Below, in pieces: positions 52,777 through 62,227 of a stretch of DNA of 64,000 nt. Position 1 is the first letter of the stretch; the number at the start of each line of letters is the position of its first letter. The DNA is from Lutibacter sp. A80 (GTDB taxonomy: Bacteria > Bacteroidota > Bacteroidia > Flavobacteriales > Flavobacteriaceae), in contig NZ_CP092480.1 of assembly GCF_022429645.1 (NCBI RefSeq), forward strand, positions 266,001-330,000, written 5' to 3'. The position numbers and the translations under genes are program-made. The notes under the pieces were generated by a model that had not been told where the DNA came from, ran no database searches, and saw only the letters and a list, made by a program, of their open reading frames with translations.

Positions 52777-53876
52777 ATAGCAACAGCAATTGTTTTATTA
52801 TAAATTTCTAAAACAGATTCACCAGTATTAGCAATTTCTCCAATACTTAATATTCCAGAAATTTTTGCTTTTTGTCCAATAGTATCAAGTTCCATTTTAA
52901 AATCTTCATCTAAATATAAAGCTCTAGTAATACAATCTATACAAAAAATTGTATTTATTTCTTTTTTGTTACTTATTGAAAAAGCTTTATCAGTTGCATT
53001 TTTGGCGCTTTCAAGCATTGTTTTTCTATCACCATTCATTATTTCAATATATTCACCTTCTTGAATTTTATCAACTAAAAAAAGTTTATTACTAACAGTT
53101 TTATAGGGATCTCTAACAACTTTTTCAGCATCAATTTTTGAGATTCCTAAAGGATATGATTTAGCAATAGTGAAAAAATTATTAGCTTTAAATGTTTTTT
53201 TTGAATGCAGTTCAACAATCTCTTTATATATTTCAAAAGCAGGCTTCCAATTTATATCAATAATTTCATTTTTATCCGTTTTGGTAACCTTTAAAGGAAA
53301 TGAAATAGATTCCCAACCGTGTGCAGCTCCAATGGCTATTTTAATATTTGTCCAACCAATTATAGCTTTATTTTGATGAAAACCGCTATTTGTTATAATA
53401 CAAGGAAATGAATTAAAATCTAATGAGCCAGCTCCGCCTCCAATGTAAATTGGGTTTATTCCAAAAAAATTAAATAAAACCTCAATAAAAGAACTTTTAT
53501 TTTCACTAAAAGCATCATAAAATACAAATAAAGAACTTGAAGGCGCTATAGAATTTTTTTGAGTTATTTCTAATTGATTTATAATAGTTTCAGTTGGAGT
53601 AACTAAATCGATAACTTGCGTGTTTAACTCAAATTCTAAGGGAATTAATAAAACTCCAGTTATTTTTCTTGTGCTTTTAAAAATCAGTTCAGGGAATATA
53701 CCACCAATAATTGGTTTTTTAATATTTTTAAGAACAGGGGTGAGTTCTTGTTCACTAAAATGCTCTTTATCTGCCATAAAAAATAATACAGATTTTACAT
53801 TTTCATCATTATCAAGCTTGATTAAATAATGTTTTAATGACGTAATATTCTTAGAGGGGAAATATATATCATTCAT
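52770..53876 (-). CDS. FIST-domain sensory protein
   Basis: A 368-aa protein with FIST_N (about 25-190: PIIGGIFPELIF, FYDAFSENKSSFIEVL, YIGGGAGSLDF) and FIST_C (about 200-350: AFEIYKEIVE, YPLGIS, IEIMNGDRKTMLESAKNA). FIST proteins are thought to sense small ligands such as amino acids. It is coupled to the kinase at 51229. Confidence 0.9.
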   Translation of the reverse strand: MNDIYFPSKNITSLKHYLIKLDNDENVKSVLFFMADKEHFSEQELTPVLKNIKKPIIGGIFPELIFKSTRKITGVLLIPLEFELNTQVIDLVTPTETIINQLEITQKNSIAPSSSLFVFYDAFSENKSSFIEVLFNFFGINPIYIGGGAGSLDFNSFPCIITNSGFHQNKAIIGWTNIKIAIGAAHGWESISFPLKVTKTDKNEIIDINWKPAFEIYKEIVELHSKKTFKANNFFTIAKSYPLGISKIDAEKVVRDPYKTVSNKLFLVDKIQEGEYIEIMNGDRKTMLESAKNATDKAFSISNKKEINTIFCIDCITRALYLDEDFKMELDTIGQKAKISGILSIGEIANTGESVLEIYNKTIAVAIW

Positions 53877-53983
53877 AACTGTATATTAATATTAGTGTAG
53901 CATAAAGCATTAGAATACGCTAACTCTTGTTGTTTTAGCGTAAAAAACTCTAATTTAAAAAAATAAATCTGTTAAATAAAATT

Positions 53984-54304
53984 TTATTTAAACATATCCA
54001 TTCCAGGAATATTAGGCATTCCATCTTTGGCAGCAACAGCAAGTTCTGTATCACTAATTGTTTGTGCTTTTTCTAAAGCTTTATTTAAGGCTAATACTAA
54101 ATAATCTTCAATTTCTTCCTTATCGGTTAACTCTTCAGAAATAGATATATTTTTCACCAATTTATTTGCTGTAACAGTAACTTTTACTTTACCACTAGCA
54201 GCTTCTTCATCAATATAAACTGTATTTAATCTAGCTTTAGTGGCTTCAATTTTTTCTTGAGTCACTTTTAATTTTTCCATCATCCCAGATAAGTCTCCAA
54301 ACAT
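53984..54304 (-). CDS. YbaB/EbfC family nucleoid-associated protein
   Basis: A 106-aa protein: [26 protein letters not shown] is the helical start, and [21 protein letters not shown] the beta core. The family forms dimers that bind DNA. It shares a 68-bp divergent intergenic region with the oligopeptidase. Confidence 0.92.
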   Translation of the reverse strand: MFGDLSGMMEKLKVTQEKIEATKARLNTVYIDEEAASGKVKVTVTANKLVKNISISEELTDKEEIEDYLVLALNKALEKAQTISDTELAVAAKDGMPNIPGMDMFK

Positions 54305-54342
54305 TTTATTTCAATTTTAACAAGTTACAAGCGCAAATATAC

Positions 54343-54350
54343 TACTTTTG
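54343..54350 (+). promoter_or_regulatory. -7 box (TACTTTTG) before the oligopeptidase gene
   Basis: It matches TAnnTTTG 22 bp before the start codon. A TTG at the usual -33 distance is not clear. Confidence 0.45.
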
Positions 54351-54372
54351 TCGCTTAGCAAAAAAGATAAAA

Positions 54373-56433
54373 ATGTCTGGAAATAAAATATTTGCTCCAA
54401 TAGCAGATAAAATAGAGAAAAAGTTAATTACTCATAATGATGTTAGAATAGATAATTATTATTGGTTAAATGATAGGGAAGACCCAAAAGTAATAGATTA
54501 TTTAAATGCTGAAAATAAGTATTATTCAGAAATAACAGCACATACCAAAAAATTTCAAGAAGATTTATTTGAAGAAATGAAATCTAGAATTAAGGAAGAT
54601 GATGAGTCTGTGCCATATAAAAAAAATAATTATTATTACACTACTCGTTTTAAAACGGGCAAACAATATCCAATTTATGCTCGAAAAAAAGCATCATTAG
54701 ATGCTGTAGAAGAAATAATGTTTGATGTTAATATTTTAGCAGAAAAACATAGTTATTTTAAACTAGCGGGTTTATCAATAAGTCCTAATAATAAGTATGC
54801 TGCTTTTGGTGTAGATACTGTTGGTAGAAGAGAATATGTTTTACAGTTTAAAGATTTAGAAACAGGACAAATTTTTCCTGAAAAAATTGAAAACACAACA
54901 GGAGGTGGAACCTGGTCTACAGATAATAAGACGGTTTTTTATACACAAAAAAATCCTACAACCTTAAGAAGCGAAAAAATATTTCGTCATACTTTAGGTA
55001 CAGACCCAGCTCTAGATGTTGAAGTTTTTTATGAAGATGATGAAACGTTTAACACCTATGTAAGTAGATCAAAATCCGATAAATTTATAATAATTGGAAG
55101 TTATAGTACTGTATCTACAGAATATAGAATTTTAGAAGCAGATAATCCAACGGGTGATTTTAGAATGTTTCAAGAGCGTGAAAGAGATTTAGAATACAAT
55201 ATAGCACATTACGGTACTAGTTTTTATGTATTAACAAATAAGGATAATGCAACTAATTTTAAGTTGATGAAAACTTCAATTAATGAAACATCAAAAGAAA
55301 ATTGGGTAGATGTAGTTCCACATAGAACGGATGTTTTGTTAGAAGACATTTCAATTTTTAAAGAATTTTTAGTTATTGAAGAACGTAGCAATGGATTAAA
55401 TAAAATTAGAATTATACGATGGGATGATTCAGAAGATTTTTACCTTCCTTTTAATGAAGAAACCTATTCGGCAGGCGTTTATTACAATCCAGAATTTGAT
55501 ACAAATATTATTCGTTACGGATATAATTCTATGACTACACCAAGTTCTGTAATAGATTTTAATGTAGATACTAAAACAAACGATGTAAAAAAAGAACAAG
55601 AAGTTTTAGGAGGTAAGTTTGATAAAAATAATTATAAAAGTGAACGTATATGGGCAACATCTAACGATGGAACAAAAATAGCCATATCTTTAGTTTATAA
55701 AAAAACTACTAAAATTTCAAAAAACACACCACTGCTTTTGTATGGCTATGGTTCTTATGGACATACAATAGATGCTGGCTTTAGTTCAACTAGATTAAGT
55801 TTATTAGATAGAGGATTTATTTTTGCAATAGCACACGTAAGAGGTAGCGAATATTTAGGTCGTAGTTGGTATGAGAATGGAAAATTATTGAATAAACTAA
55901 ATACTTTTAATGATTTTATAGATTGTGCTAAATTTTTAATAGAAAAACAATACACCTCGCCAAAACATTTATATGCAAGTGGAGGATCTGCGGGTGGTTT
56001 GTTAATAGGAGCTGTTATAAATATGAGCCCAGAGCTGTTTAATGGTGTAATTGCTTCAGTACCTTTTGTAGATGTGTTAACAACTATGTTAGATGATAGT
56101 ATTCCGCTAACAACTGGAGAATATGATGAATGGGGAAATCCAAACGAAAAGATATTTTACGATTATATGAAGTTATATTCACCTTATGATAATGTAGTTA
56201 GTCAAAATTATCCAAATATTTTGGTAACAACAGGGCTTCATGACTCTCAAGTTCAGTATTTTGAACCAGCAAAATGGGTGGCAAAATTACGAGAATTTAA
56301 AACAGACAATAATATTTTAGTCTTACATACTGATATGGAGGCCGGTCATGGCGGGGCTTCGGGTAGGTTTAATGCGTTAAAAGAAATAGCAAGAGACTAT
56401 AGTTTTATTATTGATATAGAAGTTACTCAATAA
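54373..56433 (+). CDS. S9A prolyl oligopeptidase (oligopeptidase B-like)
   Basis: A 686-aa serine peptidase. An N-terminal beta-propeller (about 1-405) is followed by an alpha/beta hydrolase domain with nucleophile S539 (GGSAGG), D624 (TGLHDSQV) and H659 (EAGHGG). The start (DYWLNDRED-like YYWLNDREDPKVIDYL) is typical of the PtrB branch, which prefers basic residues. No signal peptide, so it is cytoplasmic. All catalytic residues are present. Confidence 0.95.
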   Translation: MSGNKIFAPIADKIEKKLITHNDVRIDNYYWLNDREDPKVIDYLNAENKYYSEITAHTKKFQEDLFEEMKSRIKEDDESVPYKKNNYYYTTRFKTGKQYPIYARKKASLDAVEEIMFDVNILAEKHSYFKLAGLSISPNNKYAAFGVDTVGRREYVLQFKDLETGQIFPEKIENTTGGGTWSTDNKTVFYTQKNPTTLRSEKIFRHTLGTDPALDVEVFYEDDETFNTYVSRSKSDKFIIIGSYSTVSTEYRILEADNPTGDFRMFQERERDLEYNIAHYGTSFYVLTNKDNATNFKLMKTSINETSKENWVDVVPHRTDVLLEDISIFKEFLVIEERSNGLNKIRIIRWDDSEDFYLPFNEETYSAGVYYNPEFDTNIIRYGYNSMTTPSSVIDFNVDTKTNDVKKEQEVLGGKFDKNNYKSERIWATSNDGTKIAISLVYKKTTKISKNTPLLLYGYGSYGHTIDAGFSSTRLSLLDRGFIFAIAHVRGSEYLGRSWYENGKLLNKLNTFNDFIDCAKFLIEKQYTSPKHLYASGGSAGGLLIGAVINMSPELFNGVIASVPFVDVLTTMLDDSIPLTTGEYDEWGNPNEKIFYDYMKLYSPYDNVVSQNYPNILVTTGLHDSQVQYFEPAKWVAKLREFKTDNNILVLHTDMEAGHGGASGRFNALKEIARDYSFIIDIEVTQ

Positions 56434-56447
56434 TAAAAAAAAAATAT

Positions 56448-56455
56448 TAAATTTG
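56448..56455 (+). promoter_or_regulatory. -7 box (TAAATTTG) before the cysteine-synthase-like gene
   Basis: It matches TAnnTTTG, 66 bp before the start codon. Confidence 0.4.
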
Positions 56456-56521
56456 CATGTTGTAGATAATTAATCAGAACACGAGATTTCATGTTTTGAT
56501 ATTATAATTAAACTATTAAAG

Positions 56522-57559
56522 ATGATACAAAATAAAGGTGTAACTAACAATATTTTAGAACTTATAGGTAAAACGCCCTTAATTAGACTTAATACAATAA
56601 CTAAAGATCTTCCAGGAAACTATTTTGCAAAGTACGAAGGATTTAATCCAGGGCATTCTATGAAAGATAGAATTGCATTGCATATTATTGAAGAAGCAGA
56701 AAGGCAAGGACTATTAAAAGAAGGAAGTACTGTAATTGAGACTACATCAGGTAATACAGGTTTTAGTATGGCTATGGTGAGTATTATTAAAGGTTATAAA
56801 TGCATTTTAGCTGTAAATTCAAAAGCTTCACCAGGTAAAATTAATATGCTAAAAGCTATGGGGGCAAAAGTTTATGTTTGCCCAGCACATGTAAAAGCAG
56901 ATGATCCAAGGTCATATTATGAAGTAGCTAAAAGATTACACGCAGAAACTGCAAATTCGGTATATATAAATCAATATTTTAACCACTTAAATGCTGAAGC
57001 CCATTACAATTCTACAGGACCAGAAATTTGGGAACAAACTAATGGAGAAATTACTCACTTAGTAGCTGCAAGTGGAACAGGAGGAACTATATCGGGTGTT
57101 TCAAAATATTTAAAAGAACAAAACCCTGATGTTAAAACATTAGGTGTTGATGCTTTTGGTTCAATTTTGAAAAAATTTCATGAAACAGGTGAGTTTGATA
57201 AAAAAGAAATTTATCCATATAGAATAGAAGGTTTAGGTAAAAATTTAATACCTACAGCTACTGATTTTAACGTAATTGATGTTTTTGAAAAAGTAACTGA
57301 TGAAGCAGCAGCTCATAGAGCTCGAGAATTAGCTGTAACAGAAGGTTTGTTTACAGGCTATACAAGTGGAGCTATTGTTCAAGCTACTAAACAATATGCA
57401 GAACAAGGAATGTTTGATGAAAATTCTAAAGTTGTTTTAATATTACCAGATCACGGATCTCGTTATATGGAAAAAATTTATAGTGACGAATGGATGAAAG
57501 AGCAAGGTTTTTTTGATTCTCAAAAACAGGCTCATGAAGAAGTAGAATATATTAAGTAA
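56522..57559 (+). CDS. Cysteine-synthase-fold PLP enzyme (possible cysteate synthase)
   Basis: A 345-aa fold type II PLP enzyme. The PLP lysine is K48 (NPGHSMKDR), the phosphate/substrate loop is T75-SGNTG80, and the later segments [11 protein letters not shown] and GYTSGAI are present. It could be O-acetylserine sulfhydrylase or a cystathionine beta-synthase-like enzyme. The next gene is an alpha-oxoamine synthase; in capnine-making Bacteroidota these two families provide cysteate synthase and cysteate acyltransferase, so that role is a serious alternative. The two are separated by a terminator, so they are neighbours rather than one operon. Confidence 0.8.
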   Translation: MIQNKGVTNNILELIGKTPLIRLNTITKDLPGNYFAKYEGFNPGHSMKDRIALHIIEEAERQGLLKEGSTVIETTSGNTGFSMAMVSIIKGYKCILAVNSKASPGKINMLKAMGAKVYVCPAHVKADDPRSYYEVAKRLHAETANSVYINQYFNHLNAEAHYNSTGPEIWEQTNGEITHLVAASGTGGTISGVSKYLKEQNPDVKTLGVDAFGSILKKFHETGEFDKKEIYPYRIEGLGKNLIPTATDFNVIDVFEKVTDEAAAHRARELAVTEGLFTGYTSGAIVQATKQYAEQGMFDENSKVVLILPDHGSRYMEKIYSDEWMKEQGFFDSQKQAHEEVEYIK

Positions 57560-57573
57560 AAAAATATAATTAC

Positions 57574-57615
57574 AAAAAAAGAGGCTGATAAATTTAATTT
57601 TAAGCCTCTTTTTTT
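57574..57615 (+). terminator. Terminator after the cysteine-synthase-like gene
   Basis: An aaaaaaagaggct/agcctctttttt stem followed by T residues, 15 bp after the stop. Confidence 0.85.
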
Positions 57616-57709
57616 GTAATATTAACATTTGAATAGCTTAAAAAAAATACCGTAATTTGTACCCAATAAAATGTAAACATAAAATTACATTTTTTTCAAA
57701 ATAATATAT

Positions 57710-58954
57710 ATGAAAGATTTATTTGAAAGAATAGTTAAAGATAAGGGTCCATTAGGAAAATGGGCAAAACAAGCAGAAGGCTATTATGTATTCCCTAAAT
57801 TAGAAGGTGAAATTTCTAATAGGATGAAATTTAACGGAAAAGAAGTAATCACTTGGAGTATTAATGATTATTTAGGCTTATCAAATCATCCAGATGTTAG
57901 AAAAGCAGATGCAGATGCAGCAGCTGAATATGGAATGGCATACCCAATGGGAGCTAGAATGATGTCTGGTCATACAAAATACCATGAACAATTAGAAAAA
58001 GAATGTGCAGAATTTGTTGAAAAAGAAGCTGCTTATTTAGTGAATTTTGGTTATCAAGGAATGCTTTCTGCAATAGATGCACTTGTAACTAAACATGATG
58101 TTATTGTTTATGATATTGATGCGCACGCTTGTATAATTGATGGTGTTAGATTACACCACGGAAAACGTTATACTTATAAACATAATGACATTGAAAGTTT
58201 AGAAAAAAACTTACAAAGAGCGACTAAAATTGCTGAAGAAAATAATGGAGGTATTCTTGTAATTTCTGAAGGTGTTTTTGGAATGCGTGGTGAGCAAGGT
58301 AAACTAAAAGAAATTGTAGAACTAAAAGAAAAATACAATTTTAGATTATTAGTAGATGATGCACACGGATTTGGAACATTAGGTAAGGATGGAAAAGGTA
58401 CTGGTGTAGAACAAGGAGTACAAGATGATATTGATGTTTATTTTGCAACTTTTGCAAAATCTATGGCTGGTATTGGTGCTTTCTTTGCAGCAGATAAAGA
58501 TATTATCCAATATTTACAATACAATATGCGTTCTCAAATGTTTGCAAAATCGTTGCCAATGCCAATGGTTAAAGGTGCTTTAAAACGTTTAGATATGTTG
58601 CGTACTATGCCAGAGCTTAAAGAAAAACTTTGGACTAATGTAAATGCGCTTCAAAACGGATTAAAAGAAAATGGATTTAATATTGGAAGAACAAATACTT
58701 GTGTAACACCAGTGTTTTTAGAAGGAGATATTCCAGAAGCAATGGCTATGGTAAATGATTTAAGAGAAAATTATGGAATTTTCTGTTCAATTGTTGTTTA
58801 CCCTGTTATTCCAAAAGGATTAATTATTCTTAGATTAATTCCAACTGCAACTCATACTTTAGAAGATGTTGATATAACTATTAAATCATTTTCAGTTATA
58901 CGTGAAAAACTTGAAAAAGGTATATATAAACGTATTGCAGCATCAATGGTTTAA
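57710..58954 (+). CDS. Alpha-oxoamine synthase (serine palmitoyltransferase/cysteate acyltransferase type)
   Basis: A 414-aa fold type I PLP enzyme of the family that condenses an amino acid with an acyl thioester (AONS, KBL, SPT). D216 and H219 lie in the DDAH motif, and the PLP lysine is K250 (FAKSMAG). There is no signal peptide. Sequence alone does not separate serine palmitoyltransferase (sphingolipid) from cysteate acyltransferase (sulfonolipid). The cysteine-synthase-like neighbour makes the sulfonolipid route worth testing. Confidence 0.85.
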   Translation: MKDLFERIVKDKGPLGKWAKQAEGYYVFPKLEGEISNRMKFNGKEVITWSINDYLGLSNHPDVRKADADAAAEYGMAYPMGARMMSGHTKYHEQLEKECAEFVEKEAAYLVNFGYQGMLSAIDALVTKHDVIVYDIDAHACIIDGVRLHHGKRYTYKHNDIESLEKNLQRATKIAEENNGGILVISEGVFGMRGEQGKLKEIVELKEKYNFRLLVDDAHGFGTLGKDGKGTGVEQGVQDDIDVYFATFAKSMAGIGAFFAADKDIIQYLQYNMRSQMFAKSLPMPMVKGALKRLDMLRTMPELKEKLWTNVNALQNGLKENGFNIGRTNTCVTPVFLEGDIPEAMAMVNDLRENYGIFCSIVVYPVIPKGLIILRLIPTATHTLEDVDITIKSFSVIREKLEKGIYKRIAASMV

Positions 58955-58963
58955 TAAATTAGT

Positions 58964-59015
58964 ACACATAAAAAAAAATCTCAAAATTATAATTTTGAGA
59001 TTTTTTTTTATGTGT
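58964..59015. terminator. Perfect 52-bp palindrome, bidirectional terminator
   Basis: Each half (58964-58989 and 58990-59015) is 26 bases with no mismatch; the arms contain nine A and nine T. It lies between two convergent genes and can terminate both. Confidence 0.85.
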
Positions 59016-59026
59016 AATTTCAGACT

Positions 59027-59695
59027 TTATTGTGAAAGGTAATAGTTAGTCCTTATTAATTCAGTTAAATTTAAAATATTATTTTTTTTGAATTTAGAGG
59101 TGAGCTTCAAAAATACTAATGCTGTTAAAAGTGCATCTCCAGAAGCAGTATGCCTATCGTGCATTGTTATTTTATAGATATTACAAAGTTCATCTAAACT
59201 AAATAATTTTTTAAACCTGTTTTCTGTTGCAATTTTTTTATGAATATAATTGGTATCTAATTGTTTAGATTGTATTGGACCAATATGTAAACGTTTTAAG
59301 GCTTGGTTAATCATTGTTATATCAAATTTTGTGTGATGTGCAATAATAATAGCATCATCTAAATATTCTAAAAACTGAATTAACGCTTCTTCTTCGCTTA
59401 CTTTATGTTCGGTTCCATTTTTTCTTATACCGTGAATTTTAATAGTTTCTTTATTAAAAATGGTTTGTTTTATATAAACTTCAAAAGAATCATTAACCTG
59501 AATTTTATTATTTATAATAGCTACAGCTCCTATACAAAGTATCCTATCATTATCATAATCAAAACCCGTGGTCTCGGTATCTAAAGCCACAAACCTTATA
59601 GATTCATAATTCGTGTATTTTTTAGAATTTGAAACTTTATCTATATGGTCTTTCCAATATTGAGGATAGTTTTTTCTTTTAAAAAAATTAAGCAT
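59027..59695 (-). CDS. DnaQ-like 3'-5' exonuclease
   Basis: A 222-aa DEDD exonuclease: D39 and E41 (FVALDTETTGFD), a central HHTKFDITM segment, and a final HTASGDALLTA motif. It is shorter than PolC and resembles stand-alone epsilon-like exonucleases found next to DUF294 proteins, as here (11 bp away). Confidence 0.9.
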   Translation of the reverse strand: MLNFFKRKNYPQYWKDHIDKVSNSKKYTNYESIRFVALDTETTGFDYDNDRILCIGAVAIINNKIQVNDSFEVYIKQTIFNKETIKIHGIRKNGTEHKVSEEEALIQFLEYLDDAIIIAHHTKFDITMINQALKRLHIGPIQSKQLDTNYIHKKIATENRFKKLFSLDELCNIYKITMHDRHTASGDALLTALVFLKLTSKFKKNNILNLTELIRTNYYLSQ

Positions 59696-59706
59696 AACTA
59701 GCGGAT

Positions 59707-61614
59707 TTAAATTGTTTTAAAACGAAGTTTTAATGAATCTTGAATATTTTTAATAGGTTTAAAACAACTTTTTAGTTTTAACCTATCGGCTTTACTTAGG
59801 CTGTTAATGTCTACATACCTTCCAGTATCATTATTTGTTAAACCTTGAGAAGTTCTAAATTGTAATAATATTTTAAAAGCATTAGCACAAGACTCAAATA
59901 AATCTGCATTTTGAGGTTCTACTTCCATAAGTTTTTCAAATCTTGCAATGGTATTATTTACTTGAAGACCGTGGTAGAGTGAAAATATTCTAGCAGCATC
60001 AGTTAGTGGTCTAATGGCTCTAGTTTTTATATCAAAATTATCTTTGTTTTCTCCATCAAGTTCAACTAAGAATTGTTTAAAAAATCCTAAAGGAGCTGGG
60101 TTATCTAAGGTAACTTTACTTAAAAAGCTTAAAAATAATTGATTTTTTTTAATAAGTTTTAAAACACTTTTTGCCATATTATTATAGAGTTCTACATTAC
60201 CATACACAAGTTCAAAGTCGTAAAAAATAATACTCAGTAAAATTTTTTCAGGAATTGGATCTTTTATCCATTCTTTAAATTGTTGTTTCCATTCTTTAAT
60301 TGACAAACACCATTTTGGATTACTTGCCATAATATTAGCCGGACAGTAATCGAAACCTACACTATTTAATTTTTCTGTTACTTTGGTAGCGAGTTCTAAA
60401 AAGTACGATTTTACAGCTTCATATTCCGAAGGTTCGACATTTTCAAATACCAAGGCATTATCTTGGTCAGTCATTAATAATTGTTCTTTTCTACCTTGAC
60501 TTCCAACAGCAAACCAGGTATAAGAAACAGGTGGTTGTTTCCCAATTTCTTTAATAGATAATTGGATGGCTCTTTTTGTTATTGCAGTATTTATTTCTGA
60601 AATAACTTTGGTGATAAAGTAAATAGGGATTTCTTGTTTAATATAACCTTTGGTTAAATCAGAGGCTTTAGATCTTATATATTTTAAGGTTTCTGCATCT
60701 TTTGCTTTTTTTATCTCTTTTATAAGAAATAAAGGATTATTACCTTGAATTAAATTTAAATCTTGTTCAGATAATATTCCAACTAACTCTGAAGCATCTG
60801 TTCCGTCTTTTGTAATACATAAATGAGAAACTTTGTGTTTTAGCAGTGCAATTTGTGCTTCAGCAACCGATAAATTTTCTCGAAAAGTAATAACGGGATG
60901 TGTCATTACTAAAGCTGCAGTATCTGTAATTTTAAAACGACCAGTTCCTATTTTTGTACGTATATCTTTATCTGTAATTATTCCAATAGGTTTTTTATCT
61001 TCTGTTACAACAATTGAGTTAATAACATTGTTTGTCATTATTAAAGCAGCTTCTTTTACAGTTGTTGTTGTAGAACAAGTTAAAGGATTAAGCGTATATT
61101 TAATAGATTGTGTTTCAATAAAGCTATTTTCAACTTTTTTAATAGCTTCAATATTGGCAAATAATTTTCCTTTGTGTTTTTCAGAAAAAGGATCTCTTGT
61201 ATTGGTGGCAAAACTTGCAATTAAAAACTGACTAACCTTTGGGTAATTTAAAATAATATCATTAAAAAGTTTAATTGGTATACCATATAATATAGTTTCT
61301 TCATTTGCAGCGGCACCCATTAAATAATTTTCATTCATAATAAGGGGTCTTAAACCAAATAAATCACCCTCATCACAAATATCTAATACGTGTTTTTTGT
61401 CTTCAGCAAATCTATAAAGTCTAACAGCACCTTCGTAAATAATGTAAAAATGTTCGTGTGGATTGTCGTTTTGACTTAATATAATTTGATCTTTTTCAAA
61501 ATATTGAATTTCTACTTTTTTTGCTATTTCTAATAATGTAGGTTTTGATATTAAATTAAATGGGGGATACCCTTTTAAAAAATCGAGAATCCTTTCTGCA
61601 ATAGTGTTCTTCAT
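59707..61614 (-). CDS. Cyclic-nucleotide-binding/CBS/DUF294 nucleotidyltransferase-like protein
   Basis: A 635-aa protein with four parts: a cNMP-binding domain (1 to about 130), two CBS domains (about 165-290), a DUF294 nucleotidyltransferase-like domain (about 335-475; SQGRKEQLLMTDQDNAL) and the DUF294_C helical domain (about 480-635). The nucleotidyltransferase G-S ... D-x-D pattern is kept. It probably links nucleotide signals to an unknown output. It lies between the exonuclease and Nudix genes. Confidence 0.93.
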   Translation of the reverse strand: MKNTIAERILDFLKGYPPFNLISKPTLLEIAKKVEIQYFEKDQIILSQNDNPHEHFYIIYEGAVRLYRFAEDKKHVLDICDEGDLFGLRPLIMNENYLMGAAANEETILYGIPIKLFNDIILNYPKVSQFLIASFATNTRDPFSEKHKGKLFANIEAIKKVENSFIETQSIKYTLNPLTCSTTTTVKEAALIMTNNVINSIVVTEDKKPIGIITDKDIRTKIGTGRFKITDTAALVMTHPVITFRENLSVAEAQIALLKHKVSHLCITKDGTDASELVGILSEQDLNLIQGNNPLFLIKEIKKAKDAETLKYIRSKASDLTKGYIKQEIPIYFITKVISEINTAITKRAIQLSIKEIGKQPPVSYTWFAVGSQGRKEQLLMTDQDNALVFENVEPSEYEAVKSYFLELATKVTEKLNSVGFDYCPANIMASNPKWCLSIKEWKQQFKEWIKDPIPEKILLSIIFYDFELVYGNVELYNNMAKSVLKLIKKNQLFLSFLSKVTLDNPAPLGFFKQFLVELDGENKDNFDIKTRAIRPLTDAARIFSLYHGLQVNNTIARFEKLMEVEPQNADLFESCANAFKILLQFRTSQGLTNNDTGRYVDINSLSKADRLKLKSCFKPIKNIQDSLKLRFKTI

Positions 61615-61619
61615 AATTG

Positions 61620-62171
61620 TTACTTACAGCTATGTGTATTTTTTATGGTGTTAAAAACAAAGGTATAATAATCATTTCCGTGTGGAACAAAATCGTTGTT
61701 TTTAGAGTTTACAGTTTCTATTAAAGATTGTAGTGTTATAGATTTTATTTCTGAAACTTCTTCTGTTTGAATTTTTAAAGAATTTATATCAAAATTTATA
61801 TTACAGATATATATATGATGTAATTCATAATCAATTAAATCTTTTTTATGTTCAATTCTTTTTTTTGAAGTACCTATATAATTAAGATTTTTAGGTTTTA
61901 ATATTAAGCCAATTTCTTCTTCAACTTCTCTAAGTGCAGAAACAATTGGTTTCTCTCCAGCAGAAATATGCCCAGCAACTGAAACATCCCATAAATTTGG
62001 AAAGGTATCTTTGTTTGATGCTCTTTTTTGAATAAGTACTTCTTTATTGTTATTGAATATCCAAATATGAGCACTTGCATGAAAAAGTCCTTTTCTATGT
62101 GCTTCAGATTTTAGACAGGTTTTACCATTTGGTTCACCAGCATTATTTAATAAGTCAATATATTCGTCCAT
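61620..62171 (-). CDS. Nudix hydrolase (isopentenyl-diphosphate isomerase-like branch)
   Basis: A 183-aa protein with a complete Nudix box, G67-x5-E73-x7-REVEEEIGL (81-89). The N-terminal LNNAGEPNGKTCLKSEAHRKGLFH matches the IDI-like/YfcD branch. The substrate is unknown. It is the first gene of the operon with DUF294 and exonuclease (gaps 5 and 11 bp). Confidence 0.9.
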   Translation of the reverse strand: MDEYIDLLNNAGEPNGKTCLKSEAHRKGLFHASAHIWIFNNNKEVLIQKRASNKDTFPNLWDVSVAGHISAGEKPIVSALREVEEEIGLILKPKNLNYIGTSKKRIEHKKDLIDYELHHIYICNINFDINSLKIQTEEVSEIKSITLQSLIETVNSKNNDFVPHGNDYYTFVFNTIKNTHSCK

Positions 62172-62174
62172 AAT

Positions 62175-62217
62175 AAAAAAACTGTCTAAAATTATGACAT
62201 TTAATTTTAGACAGTTT
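62175..62217 (-). terminator. Terminator between the M42 peptidase and Nudix genes
   Basis: A 16-bp perfect stem (62179-62194 with 62202-62217) and a 7-nt loop, with T residues on the minus strand (A run at 62175-62180). It ends the peptidase transcript. Confidence 0.85.
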
Positions 62218-62227
62218 AAATAATAAA

